From positions 1 to 14,664 of the forward strand of contig CAYRXO010000082.1 of assembly GCA_964428215.1 (NCBI GenBank): DNA of 14,664 bases. Direction: 5' to 3'. A program made the translations under genes and the position numbers. The DNA comes from Accumulibacter sp964428215 (lineage in GTDB: Bacteria; Pseudomonadota; Gammaproteobacteria; Burkholderiales; Rhodocyclaceae). The notes beneath the pieces were generated by a model that saw only the letters and a program-made list of their open reading frames with translations, searched no databases and was not told where the DNA came from. This document shows, piece after piece, positions 7,059-13,381 of the stretch. Position 1 is the stretch's first letter, and every line of letters starts with the position of its first letter.

Positions 7059-7721
7059 ATGGATGAAACTGTAACGGAAATTTTGACCTATACGGCAATC
7101 GAGTTGGCTGAGCTGCGATTGCCGGGTTTCCCCGCTTCGAGAAAGAATTGGTATGAACTTGTGGCTCGAGAGCAGTGGCAGGTGGTCGAAAAGCCAGGCA
7201 AGGGACCGGGCGGCTTGCGTCGGGAGTACGTTCCGCCACCAGAAGTTCAGGCGATGATCGATGCGGTATTGCGTGGTGAGACACCTCCGGCGCGAGAACG
7301 ACGCAAACTCGGTAATACCCGGATGGTGCAGACAACACAGACTTTGAAGGAAGTGCGAAGGCCACTTGGCGGGACAGATTCCGCAAAGACTTTCAACCAA
7401 GCCAAAAGCCTTCGTTTGCCCGGGGCTATAGACTATCTGCTGTTACAGCGTTGCCTTGTAGCTTGTTCGCTGGCCTACGGTCAAGGTTACGACAGTGCTC
7501 CGTTGGCCGAGCAGTTGAAATTTGTTACCGATTTTTATAATGCTTTGATAGCCATGGCTGTGCATATGAAGGGGGGGGTCAGTGCTTTTCAGCAGCTCGA
7601 GGTTCCTGCCTTGGTCGAACAGTTACGCCTGCTGTTGCAGATGGCGGTTCTCAGGTCCTGGGAAGAAATCAGTTCACCAGAGAACGCTATTGAAGTTGCT
7701 GTGGATAATTGCGATATTTAA
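7059..7721 (+). CDS. Mu-type HTH DNA-binding protein with unknown helical C-terminal region
   Basis: This is a 220-residue protein. Residues about 10-72 match the winged-helix DNA-binding domain of phage Mu repressor and of the MuA N-terminus: YTAIELAELRLPGFPASRKNWYELVAREQW, then a basic wing KPGKGPGGLRREYVPP, then a helix. That pattern (LPG-P, GW-like W, GGxxxEY) is characteristic of the family. Residues 73-120 are a charged linker. Residues 124-210 are predicted helical, Leu/Ala rich and unknown to me. The DDE catalytic core of MuA is absent and there is no room for it, so this is not a transposase. It is either a stand-alone regulator or a truncated relic. An in-frame TGA at 7035-7037 limits the start to 7059. 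No Shine-Dalgarno is visible. A run of eight G (7571-7578) lies inside the coding region. It converges on the tRNA-Pro gene. DNA binding is well supported; target and function are unknown. Confidence 0.75.
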   Translation: MDETVTEILTYTAIELAELRLPGFPASRKNWYELVAREQWQVVEKPGKGPGGLRREYVPPPEVQAMIDAVLRGETPPARERRKLGNTRMVQTTQTLKEVRRPLGGTDSAKTFNQAKSLRLPGAIDYLLLQRCLVACSLAYGQGYDSAPLAEQLKFVTDFYNALIAMAVHMKGGVSAFQQLEVPALVEQLRLLLQMAVLRSWEEISSPENAIEVAVDNCDI

Positions 7722-7846
7722 GATCGATTGAAGCTGTCCGTTTGTGATGCTCGATTGTTTGTTATTGAATCGTGTGTTTCTGAAGCACGAGAGCATAGGA
7801 AGGGACAGAATAGATGTATGGGCAGCCAGGAGATGGTTGCGCGTAG

Positions 7847-7875
7847 AAAAAATAGGCCATCACATGGATGGCCTA
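7847..7875 (-). terminator. intrinsic terminator after tRNA-Pro
   Basis: On the minus strand TAGGCCATC pairs perfectly with GATGGCCTA (9 bp, 5-base loop, 7853-7875) and is followed at once by six T (7852-7847). It lies 13 bases beyond the tRNA 3' CCA. It ends the tRNA transcript and any read-through from the translation operon. Confidence 0.92.
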
Positions 7876-7888
7876 GAGGTTATGTTAT

Positions 7889-7965
7889 TGGTCGGGGCGC
7901 CGGGATTCGAACTCGGGACCCCTTGCACCCCATGCAAGTGCGCTACCAGGCTGCGCCACGCCCCG
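7889..7965 (-). tRNA. tRNA-Pro (anticodon GGG)
   Basis: This is a 77-nucleotide tRNA with an encoded CCA end. The acceptor strands CGGGGCG / CGCCCCG pair fully. The D arm contains GCGCAGCCTGGTAGCGC, and the anticodon stem CTTGC/GCAAG encloses the loop ATGGGGT, giving anticodon GGG. The T loop is TTCGAAT. The GGG isoacceptor decodes CCC and CCU proline codons. The T stem CCGAG/CCCGG has one A-C mismatch at pair 52:62, where a U would give full pairing. Its own promoter and terminator flank it. The location downstream of the merR-like gene follows the pheST-ihfA-merR-tRNA-Pro order I recall in betaproteobacteria. Confidence 0.96.
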
Positions 7966-7977
7966 ACTAAAAGAGGA

Positions 7978-8007
7978 ATTATAAGGGAAACTGCCCAGCC
8001 ATTTCAA
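7978..8007 (-). promoter_or_regulatory. sigma-70 promoter of tRNA-Pro
   Basis: On the minus strand TTGAAA (8007-8002, five of six consensus bases) is followed by an 18-base spacer and a perfect TATAAT (7983-7978). A start six or seven bases further on would leave about five bases before the mature tRNA 5' end at 7965. The -35 box overlaps the stop codon of the merR-like gene. The promoter lets the tRNA be made independently of the upstream operon. Confidence 0.78.
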
Positions 8008-8378
8008 ACCCGCAGCATTTCGGCGATAGCCAGCAAATCTTCGCGCAACAGATCGGGTGAGAGACTGATCGAAGAAGGCTTGCCTTCGTTGGAAATGTCA
8101 TCGAGACGGTTGCGTGCGCCGCTGATAGTAAAGCCCTGACTATAGAGCAATTCACGAATCCGCCTTACAAGCAGGACTTCATGATGCTGATAGTAGCGGC
8201 GATTACCACGTCGTTTTACCGGTTTGAGCTGCGAAAATTCCTGTTCCCAGTAACGTAGAACATGCGGTTTGACGCCACACAATTCGCTGACTTCGCCGAT
8301 GGTGAAGTAGCGTTTCGCCGGAATGGCGGGCAGCGGTTCGTTGCCGATGTCTTTAGGATTGGCTTCCATCGTAGGCAT
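8004..8378 (-). CDS. MerR-family transcriptional regulator
   Basis: This is a 124-residue putative DNA-binding regulator. Residues about 23-91 form a MerR winged helix-turn-helix: KRYFTIGEVSELCGVKPHVLRYWEQEF, then the wing VKRRGNRRYYQHHEVLLVRRIRELLYSQGFTISGARNRL. The C-terminal part is only about 30 residues, with no cysteine cluster or ligand-binding domain, so it is not a classical metal sensor. It may be a dimer that recognises DNA without a small effector. The ATG at 8378 has AGAGG at a 6-base spacing and lies within the 3' end of ihfA, overlapping it by 26 bases, which suggests translational coupling. An alternative ATG at 8369 is less well placed. As I recall, the linkage pheST-ihfA-merR is common in betaproteobacteria. 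The target genes are not known. Confidence 0.93.
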   Translation of the reverse strand: MPTMEANPKDIGNEPLPAIPAKRYFTIGEVSELCGVKPHVLRYWEQEFSQLKPVKRRGNRRYYQHHEVLLVRRIRELLYSQGFTISGARNRLDDISNEGKPSSISLSPDLLREDLLAIAEMLRV

Positions 8379-8655
8379 GCTCCACCTCTGCCTTTAATTT
8401 TTGGCTGGCATGAAAGGTCACGACTCGCCGCGCCGTGATCGGAATTTCCTCACCGGTCTTGGGATTGCGGCCCGGCCGTTGCGGTTTGTCGCGCAATTGA
8501 AAATTTCCGAAGCCAGAGAGCTTGACGCCATCGCCTCTTTCAAGTGCGTTGCGGATTTCCTCAAAAAAAGCCTCAACCATGTCCTTGGCTTCACGCTTGT
8601 TCAGGCCAACTTGTTCGAACAGCAAGTCGGCCAGTTCTGCTTTGGTAAGCGTCAT
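8353..8655 (-). CDS. ihfA: integration host factor subunit alpha
   Basis: IHF-alpha pairs with IHF-beta to form a nucleoid protein that bends specific DNA sites sharply and takes part in transcription, replication and site-specific recombination. From MTLTKAELADLLFEQVGLNKREAKDMVEAFFEEIRNAL the protein is 100 residues, the normal size. GVKLSGFGNFQLRDKPQRPGRNPKTGEEIPITARRVVTF is the signature of IHF-alpha, including the proline-tipped DNA-intercalating arm (RPGRNPKTGE). A longer frame begins at 8688 but would overlap pheT. The start at 8655 has AAGGGGA just upstream, matches the family N-terminus, and lies 10 bases after the pheT stop. The downstream merR-like gene overlaps its end. Cotranscription with pheST, as in E. 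coli, is expected. Confidence 0.97.
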   Translation of the reverse strand: MTLTKAELADLLFEQVGLNKREAKDMVEAFFEEIRNALERGDGVKLSGFGNFQLRDKPQRPGRNPKTGEEIPITARRVVTFHASQKLKAEVEHAYDGSQS

Positions 8656-8665
8656 TCCATCCCCT

Positions 8666-11041
8666 TCAGACGCGAAGTTGCGCCGCAAATGTTTCTTGTA
8701 AATACGTCGTAAGCACCTGCATCGCCTTGTCGACGTCGGCTTCGAGCAAGGTTTTTTGAGTATCTTGCATCAGAATTCGGAAGGCAAGGCTTTTCTTGCC
8801 CGCTTCGATACCACGACCGGTATAGACATCAAACAAGTTGATTTCACGTACCAGTTCCGGCCGGTGAATTCGCAGACCATCATAAATCGTCTGCAATTCA
8901 ATCGCTTGCGGGACAACAATTGCCAAATCACGAATGACCGGCGGCTGCCTCGAAACTTCAGCGTAATGCGGCAAGCGCGCTTCGAGCAGGCTGGACAAAT
9001 CGAGCTCGAAAAGCGATGGCGCCAAGGGCAACTCATATTTTTGCTGCCATTGCGGATGCAGCTCTCCCATGATACCGACGACACACTCATCGACGATGAT
9101 TTGAGCGCTGCGCCCAGGATGCAGTGCCGGATGTGCAATGCGTTCGAATCGTGCTACTTTCGGCGCCAGCAGTCTTTCGAGGTCACCCTTGAGATCAAAG
9201 AAATCGCTGTTAATTGTCGCTGAGGCCCACTGTTCCGGCAAAGCCGGACCATAGGCCAGTGCGGTCAGACGCCAGGGTTGCGCGAAGCCTGGCACAGGTT
9301 GACCTCGTTCGTCACGGTAGAAGCAACGTCCGGTTTCGAACAGACGAATGCGCGTTTGGCGTCGTTTCAGATTGGTTGCCACATTCGCGACTAAACCACC
9401 GATCAGGGTCGAGCGAAGTACGCTCATTTGACTGGCGATCGGGTTGGCCAGACGAATCATCTGCTGATTATTGGCAAAATCGATTTCCCAGGCTTCCTCC
9501 ACAAAGGCGAAATTGATTACTTCCTGATAGCCACCGTCGGTCAGTACCTGTCTTAAGCGTGCCAGAGGCCGCTCAGTTTCTGTCCGGGGCAACATGGTCA
9601 TCAGTCCTTGCGGAATTGGCGCTGGAATGTTTTCGTAACCATGTAGACGAGCGATTTCTTCCACTAAATCTTCTTCGATTTCGATATCGAAGCGATAGGT
9701 CGGTGGAGTTACCAGAAAATCGTCTTCGATCTGCGTGAATGATAGCCCGAGGCGGGCCAACAATTCCGTGATGCGTGCCGCAGTGAAAGGTACGCCGAGA
9801 ATCTTGCTGGCCTGCGAGGTGCGCAAGCGTACTGGCGGGCGTGCGGGTAATGCAGCCATTGACTGACTGACCGGCCCCGCACGTCCACCGCAAATTTCGA
9901 GAATCAGTCGGCTGGCACGTTCGAGTGCCCGCCGAGTGCCACCGAAATCGACGCCGCGTTCGAATCGGTGTGCGGCGTCCGATCCGAAGCCATAACGGCG
10001 TGCACGTCCGGCGACTGCTTTCGGCGAGAAGAAAGCGGCTTCGAGAAACAGCTCCTGCGTGTCGAGAGTAATCCCGCTATCCTCGCCACCCATGATGCCA
10101 GCCAATGCCAGGGGTTTTGTCTTGTCGGCGATCAACAGGGTGTCTTCGCTCAAAGACAGTGTCTGTTCGTCCAACAGGCGGAGTTGTTCACCCGAATGAG
10201 CGAAGCGGACGCAAATGTCGCCATCGAGACGGCTATTGTCGAAAGCATGCAGCGGTTGGCCGAGTTCCAGCATGACGTAATTGGTGATGTCCACCAACAC
10301 CGAAATCGAACGTAAGCCGCTACGTTCGAGACGCTGTCGCATCCAGGACGGCGTCTTGGTGCGGGCATCGACGCCGGTGATGATCCGGCCGCAGTACAGC
10401 GGGCAGGCGTCTGGTGCTTCGAGAATGATCCCACGTTGCAAATCGACTGTCGGTTCGACGGTGGCCACCTCGATATAACGGGCGGGAGAACCGGTTAACG
10501 CAGCCACTTCTCGGGCTAAGCCTTCGAGCGACAGACAGTCGGCGCGATTCGGCGTCAGTTTGAGCATCAACAGGCGGTCGTCGAGATCGAGATGGCGACG
10601 GATGTTTTCGCCGACTGGTGCATCGTCGGTCAGAATCATCAAGCCAGAGGCGTCGTCGGCAATCCCGAGTTCCTTGGCCGAGCAGAGCATGCCGGCGGAA
10701 ACGACGCCGCGCACTTTGGCCACTTTGATCGTCAATCCACCAGGCAGCCGGGCGCCCGGTCGGGCGCATGGGACTTTCCGACCGGCGGCAGCGTTTGACG
10801 CGCCGCAAACGATCTGCGCCGTCTCCCCGTTCCCCAGGTCGACACGACAGACATGCAAACGATCGGCTGCGGGATGTTTGTCGACGGCGAGAATCTCTGC
10901 GACGATGACTTGGTCAAAGGCGGGAGCGACGCATTCCTCGCTCTCCACTTCCAGTCCGGCCATGGTCAGCAAGTGTGTGAATTCGCTTCCGACAATCGCC
11001 GGGTTGACGAGGCTGCGTAGCCAGGATTCGGAAAATTTCAT
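8666..11041 (-). CDS. pheT: phenylalanyl-tRNA synthetase beta subunit
   Basis: PheT forms the alpha2-beta2 enzyme with PheS that charges tRNA-Phe. The beta chain binds tRNA and edits mischarged Tyr-tRNA. The protein is 791 residues, full length. The order is an N-terminal segment (MKFSESWLRSLVNP), an EMAP-type tRNA-binding fold (about 40-150, with VCGASNAAAGRKVPCARPGA), the B3/B4 editing module (about 210-380, containing VDITNYVMLELGQPLHAFD and GIMGGEDSGI), B5 (about 400-475, EEIARLHGYENIPAPIP), a catalytic-like core, and the C-terminal ferredoxin-like anticodon-binding domain (about 698-791, from YAEVSRQPPVIRDLAIVV to LLEADVDKAMQVL). It starts 26 bases after pheS with a weak Shine-Dalgarno. 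Translation coupled to pheS is possible. No damage is seen. Confidence 0.98.
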   Translation of the reverse strand: MKFSESWLRSLVNPAIVGSEFTHLLTMAGLEVESEECVAPAFDQVIVAEILAVDKHPAADRLHVCRVDLGNGETAQIVCGASNAAAGRKVPCARPGARLPGGLTIKVAKVRGVVSAGMLCSAKELGIADDASGLMILTDDAPVGENIRRHLDLDDRLLMLKLTPNRADCLSLEGLAREVAALTGSPARYIEVATVEPTVDLQRGIILEAPDACPLYCGRIITGVDARTKTPSWMRQRLERSGLRSISVLVDITNYVMLELGQPLHAFDNSRLDGDICVRFAHSGEQLRLLDEQTLSLSEDTLLIADKTKPLALAGIMGGEDSGITLDTQELFLEAAFFSPKAVAGRARRYGFGSDAAHRFERGVDFGGTRRALERASRLILEICGGRAGPVSQSMAALPARPPVRLRTSQASKILGVPFTAARITELLARLGLSFTQIEDDFLVTPPTYRFDIEIEEDLVEEIARLHGYENIPAPIPQGLMTMLPRTETERPLARLRQVLTDGGYQEVINFAFVEEAWEIDFANNQQMIRLANPIASQMSVLRSTLIGGLVANVATNLKRRQTRIRLFETGRCFYRDERGQPVPGFAQPWRLTALAYGPALPEQWASATINSDFFDLKGDLERLLAPKVARFERIAHPALHPGRSAQIIVDECVVGIMGELHPQWQQKYELPLAPSLFELDLSSLLEARLPHYAEVSRQPPVIRDLAIVVPQAIELQTIYDGLRIHRPELVREINLFDVYTGRGIEAGKKSLAFRILMQDTQKTLLEADVDKAMQVLTTYLQETFAAQLRV

Positions 11042-11067
11042 TGCTGATCGATACTTCGGTAAAAACG

Positions 11068-12114
11068 TCAGACGAATTGGCGGAGAAAGCGGAGGTCGCC
11101 ATCGAAGAACAGGCGCAGGTCATTGACGCCATAGCGCAACATCGTCAAGCGATCCGGACCCATGCCGAAAGCAAAACCGAGATACTGTTCGGGATCGATA
11201 TTGACGTGCCGCAATACATTGGGGTGTACCATGCCGCAGCCAGCAATCTCCAGCCAGCGGCCTTTCAATGGCCCGCTCAGGAAAGCGACGTCGATTTCGG
11301 CCGATGGTTCGGTAAATGGGAAGAAGGAGGGACGAAAGCGTACCTGCAGGTCGTCGCTTTCGAAAAAGCGGCGCAGAAAATCGCCAATGACACCTTTGAG
11401 GTCGGCAAAGCTGACGTTTTCGCCGATCCATAAACCTTCGACCTGATGGAACATCGGTGAATGCGTGGCATCGGAATCGACGCGATAAACTCGCCCCGGC
11501 GCAATGATGCGGATTTCCGGCATCTTTGTCTGACCGGCATGGCGAGCGACATGTGCCTGCATGTAGCGGACCTGGATCGGGCTGGTATGCGTGCGCAGGA
11601 GAATTCCCGCCGCGACGCCTCCGGCGACATCCTGCAAATAAAAAGTGTCATGCATCGACCGGGCCGGGTGGTCTTCCGGCGTGTTCAATGCCGTGAAGTT
11701 CTGAAAATCGGCTTCGATTTCCGGGCCGTCGGCAACGGTAAAGCCGATCGAGCGGAACAGTTCCTCGATCCGTTCGAGCGTACGCGTTACCGGATGCAGC
11801 CCGGCACGTGCCTGTCCGCGTCCGGGCAAAGTCACATCGAGGGCTTCTTCGGCAAGACGGGTTGCCAGGGCCTGGCGACGTATTGTTTCCCGACGATTGT
11901 TGAGCGCTGTCTCGATCGTTTCCTTGGCGCGATTGATGGCTGCGCCGACTACTTTCCGTTCGTCCGGCGGCAAATTGCCGAGACTTTTCAGCAGGCCGGT
12001 AATCTGACCGCTTTTTCCGAGATAAGCGGCTTTGACTTGTTCAAGGGCATCCGGATCGTCAGTGGTCGCGAACGCGTGCGCAGCGGCCTGGATGAGGGGG
12101 TCGAAATTATGCAT
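11068..12114 (-). CDS. pheS: phenylalanyl-tRNA synthetase alpha subunit
   Basis: This is the catalytic alpha chain of phenylalanyl-tRNA synthetase, which activates phenylalanine with ATP and transfers it to tRNA-Phe. It has 348 residues, close to the usual 330-350. The first 90 residues form the coiled-coil arm that contacts tRNA (LEQVKAAYLGKSGQITGLLKSLGNLPPDERKVVGAAINRAKETIE). The class II core follows: motif 1 region GFTVADGPEIEADFQNFTALNTPEDHPARSMHDTF, motif 2 LLRTHTSPIQVRYM with PGRVYRVDSDATHSPMFHQVEGL, and motif 3 GFAFGMGPDRLTMLRYGVNDLR. The ATG at 12114 has only a weak Shine-Dalgarno (TGAGA). A strong hairpin lies between rplT and this start, so the level of pheST may be set there. Confidence 0.98.
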   Translation of the reverse strand: MHNFDPLIQAAAHAFATTDDPDALEQVKAAYLGKSGQITGLLKSLGNLPPDERKVVGAAINRAKETIETALNNRRETIRRQALATRLAEEALDVTLPGRGQARAGLHPVTRTLERIEELFRSIGFTVADGPEIEADFQNFTALNTPEDHPARSMHDTFYLQDVAGGVAAGILLRTHTSPIQVRYMQAHVARHAGQTKMPEIRIIAPGRVYRVDSDATHSPMFHQVEGLWIGENVSFADLKGVIGDFLRRFFESDDLQVRFRPSFFPFTEPSAEIDVAFLSGPLKGRWLEIAGCGMVHPNVLRHVNIDPEQYLGFAFGMGPDRLTMLRYGVNDLRLFFDGDLRFLRQFV

Positions 12115-12126
12115 TTCTCATTGAAC

Positions 12127-12151
12127 AAAAGGGAGGCTCGCGCCTCCCTTT
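12127..12151 (-). terminator. GNRA hairpin between rplT and pheS (partial terminator or attenuator)
   Basis: On the minus strand AAAGGGAGGC pairs perfectly with GCCTCCCTTT (10 bp) around a GCGA tetraloop, and the 3' side ends in four T then G. It lies 17 bases after the rplT stop and 13 bases before the pheS start. The T-run is short and mostly within the stem, so read-through into pheST is likely. No leader peptide rich in phenylalanine codons fits in the 17 bases, unlike the pheM system of E. coli. Confidence 0.7.
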
Positions 12152-12168
12152 CTTGACAGACGTCATTT

Positions 12169-12528
12169 TCAGGAATCGAGTTGGGCTTTGGCTTGTCCGG
12201 CCAGAGCGGCGAATGCAGGTTTGTCAAAAACGGCCAAATCAGCCAATACCTTGCGGTCGATTTCGATTTGCGCTTTCTTCAGACCGTTCATGAAAGTGCT
12301 GTACTTCATGCCCAGTTCCCGCGCCGCGGCGTTGATCCGGGTGATCCATAGGCTGCGGAACTGGCGCTTGCGTTGCCGGCGGTCGCGATATGCGTACTGC
12401 CCGGCCTTCATCACCGCCTGCTTGGCGACCCGATAGACATTGTTGCGGCGGCCTCGATAGCCTTTGGCCAGGGCAAGAATTTTTTTGTGGCGCGCGTGTG
12501 CGGTGACTCCGCGTTTTACTCGGGGCAT
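12169..12528 (-). CDS. rplT: 50S ribosomal protein L20
   Basis: L20 is needed early in assembly of the large ribosomal subunit. In enterobacteria it also represses its own operon by binding the rpmI leader mRNA. The 119-residue protein is full length and very basic: MPRVKRGVTAHARHKKILALAKGYRGRRNNVYRVAKQAVMKAGQYAYRDRRQRKRQFRSLWI, then RINAAARELGMKYSTFMNGLKKA in the C-terminal globular domain that binds RNA. The ATG at 12528 has AGGAG seven bases away, and that sequence overlaps the rpmI stop region. The gap to rpmI is 11 bases, so the two genes are translated from one message. Confidence 0.98.
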   Translation of the reverse strand: MPRVKRGVTAHARHKKILALAKGYRGRRNNVYRVAKQAVMKAGQYAYRDRRQRKRQFRSLWITRINAAARELGMKYSTFMNGLKKAQIEIDRKVLADLAVFDKPAFAALAGQAKAQLDS

Positions 12529-12539
12529 CTTCTATCTCC

Positions 12540-12737
12540 TCAGGCGTATGGCAACATCGAACGGACAATGGCCTTATCGGCGTCATGTACGGCAGTGACG
12601 CCGCGTAACTGCCGTTTGGTCTTCGAGTCCTTCTTGGTCAGAATGTGTCGCTTGAACGCGTGTGAGCGCTTGATGCGGCCGCTTGGACTGATTTTGAAGC
12701 GTTTCTTCGCTCCGGTCTTGGTTTTCATCTTGGGCAT
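12540..12737 (-). CDS. rpmI: 50S ribosomal protein L35
   Basis: This small basic protein of the large ribosomal subunit has 65 residues, the normal size. The sequence MPKMKTKTGAKKRFKISPSGRIKRSHAFKRHILTKKDSKTKRQLRG is typical of L35. The ATG at 12737 has a clear GGAG six bases upstream. It lies between infC and rplT, the universal order of this operon. A two-tier hairpin ends 24 bases before the start, in the position where L20-mediated repression acts in E. coli. If such repression occurs, rplT would be affected by translational coupling. Confidence 0.98.
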   Translation of the reverse strand: MPKMKTKTGAKKRFKISPSGRIKRSHAFKRHILTKKDSKTKRQLRGVTAVHDADKAIVRSMLPYA

Positions 12738-12761
12738 TGACTGCTCCTGTTTATGGCATGT

Positions 12762-12800
12762 TGTCAGGTGTCTCCCGACGGGAGCGCTTCGGACCCGACA
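12762..12800 (-). promoter_or_regulatory. structured rpmI leader, candidate L20-binding element
   Basis: In the infC-rpmI gap the minus-strand RNA can form an 8-bp outer stem, TGTCGGGT (12800-12793) with ACCTGACA (12769-12762), including one G-U pair. It encloses an inner hairpin CTCCC-GTC-GGGAG (12784-12772). The gap is 96 bases long, unusual for such a tight operon. The position matches the translational operator of E. coli rpmI-rplT, but the sequence match to the known L20 site has not been tested. Confidence 0.5.
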
Positions 12801-12833
12801 GCACTTCTTTACTGCTCTTGTTGGCCCGTGGGC

Positions 12834-13355
12834 TTATTTCTTGCGGCTCGGAGTGAGCACCATCACCATCTGGCGCCCCTCCATTTTCGGCATTTGCTCG
12901 ACGATGGCCAATTCCTGCAAATCATGGCGGATCCTTTCGATCTGCCGCATGCCAATATCTTGATGCGCCATCTCACGCCCGCGAAAACGCAAGGTGACTT
13001 TGACCTTGTCGTCTTCTTCCAGAAAGCGCGTCATGTTGCGCAACTTGATCTGATAGTCGTTTTCGTCGGTACCCGGTCGCAATTTGACTTCTTTGACCTG
13101 CACCTGCTTTTGTTTCAGCTTCTGCTCGTGCTGGCGTTTTTGCTCCTGGTATTTGAATTTGCCGAAATCGACGATACGACAGACCGGCGGCTGCGCCATC
13201 GGGGCAATTTCGACCAGATCGACCCCCGCTTCCTCTGCCAGAGCCAATGCGGCCCGGACATTCATGACTCCCAGCTGTTCACCGTCTATGCCTACCAGAC
13301 GGACTTCCGGTGCGTTGATTTCTTCGTTAACGCGTTGCGCCTTTTGCAGTGCGAT
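12834..13355 (-). CDS. infC: translation initiation factor IF-3
   Basis: IF3 binds the 30S subunit, keeps it apart from 50S and checks start-codon pairing. The first ATG in frame (13265) would give only 143 residues and lose the N-terminal domain. Extending upstream gives IALQKAQRVNEEINAPEVRLVGIDGEQLGVMNVRAALALAEEAGVDLVEIAP, the standard IF3 N-domain. It begins at an AUC codon (13355-13353) that has AAGGAG seven bases before it. The product is then 173 residues, normal for the family. The linker is Lys/Gln rich (YQEQKRQHEQKLKQKQVQVKE). The C-domain shows RPGTDENDYQIKLRNMTRFLEEDDKVKVTLRFRGREMAH and ends PKMEGRQMVMVLTPSRKK. It follows thrS by 26 bases. A non-AUG start is the known device by which IF3 limits its own synthesis. 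Confidence 0.96.
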   Translation of the reverse strand: MALQKAQRVNEEINAPEVRLVGIDGEQLGVMNVRAALALAEEAGVDLVEIAPMAQPPVCRIVDFGKFKYQEQKRQHEQKLKQKQVQVKEVKLRPGTDENDYQIKLRNMTRFLEEDDKVKVTLRFRGREMAHQDIGMRQIERIRHDLQELAIVEQMPKMEGRQMVMVLTPSRKK

Positions 13356-13368
13356 GGCTCGGCTCCTT
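13353..13368 (-). promoter_or_regulatory. infC Shine-Dalgarno and AUC start codon
   Basis: On the minus strand AAGGAG (13368-13363) is followed by CCGAGCC and ATC (13355-13353). No ATG, GTG or TTG that would give a complete IF3 N-terminus exists in this frame between the thrS stop and here. AUU and AUC starts are established for infC in other bacteria. IF3 rejects such codons, so excess IF3 lowers its own translation. Confidence 0.85.
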
Positions 13369-13381
13369 GTTCCGATAAAAG

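Noticed and set aside
7032..7400. Minus-strand frames opposite the Mu-type HTH gene
   Set aside because: They show no motifs, whereas the plus strand encodes a clear Mu-type winged helix through the same bases.
8656..8688. Upstream extension of ihfA to a start at 8688
   Set aside because: It would overlap pheT by 23 bases and add residues absent from the family; the start at 8655 has the ribosome-binding site.
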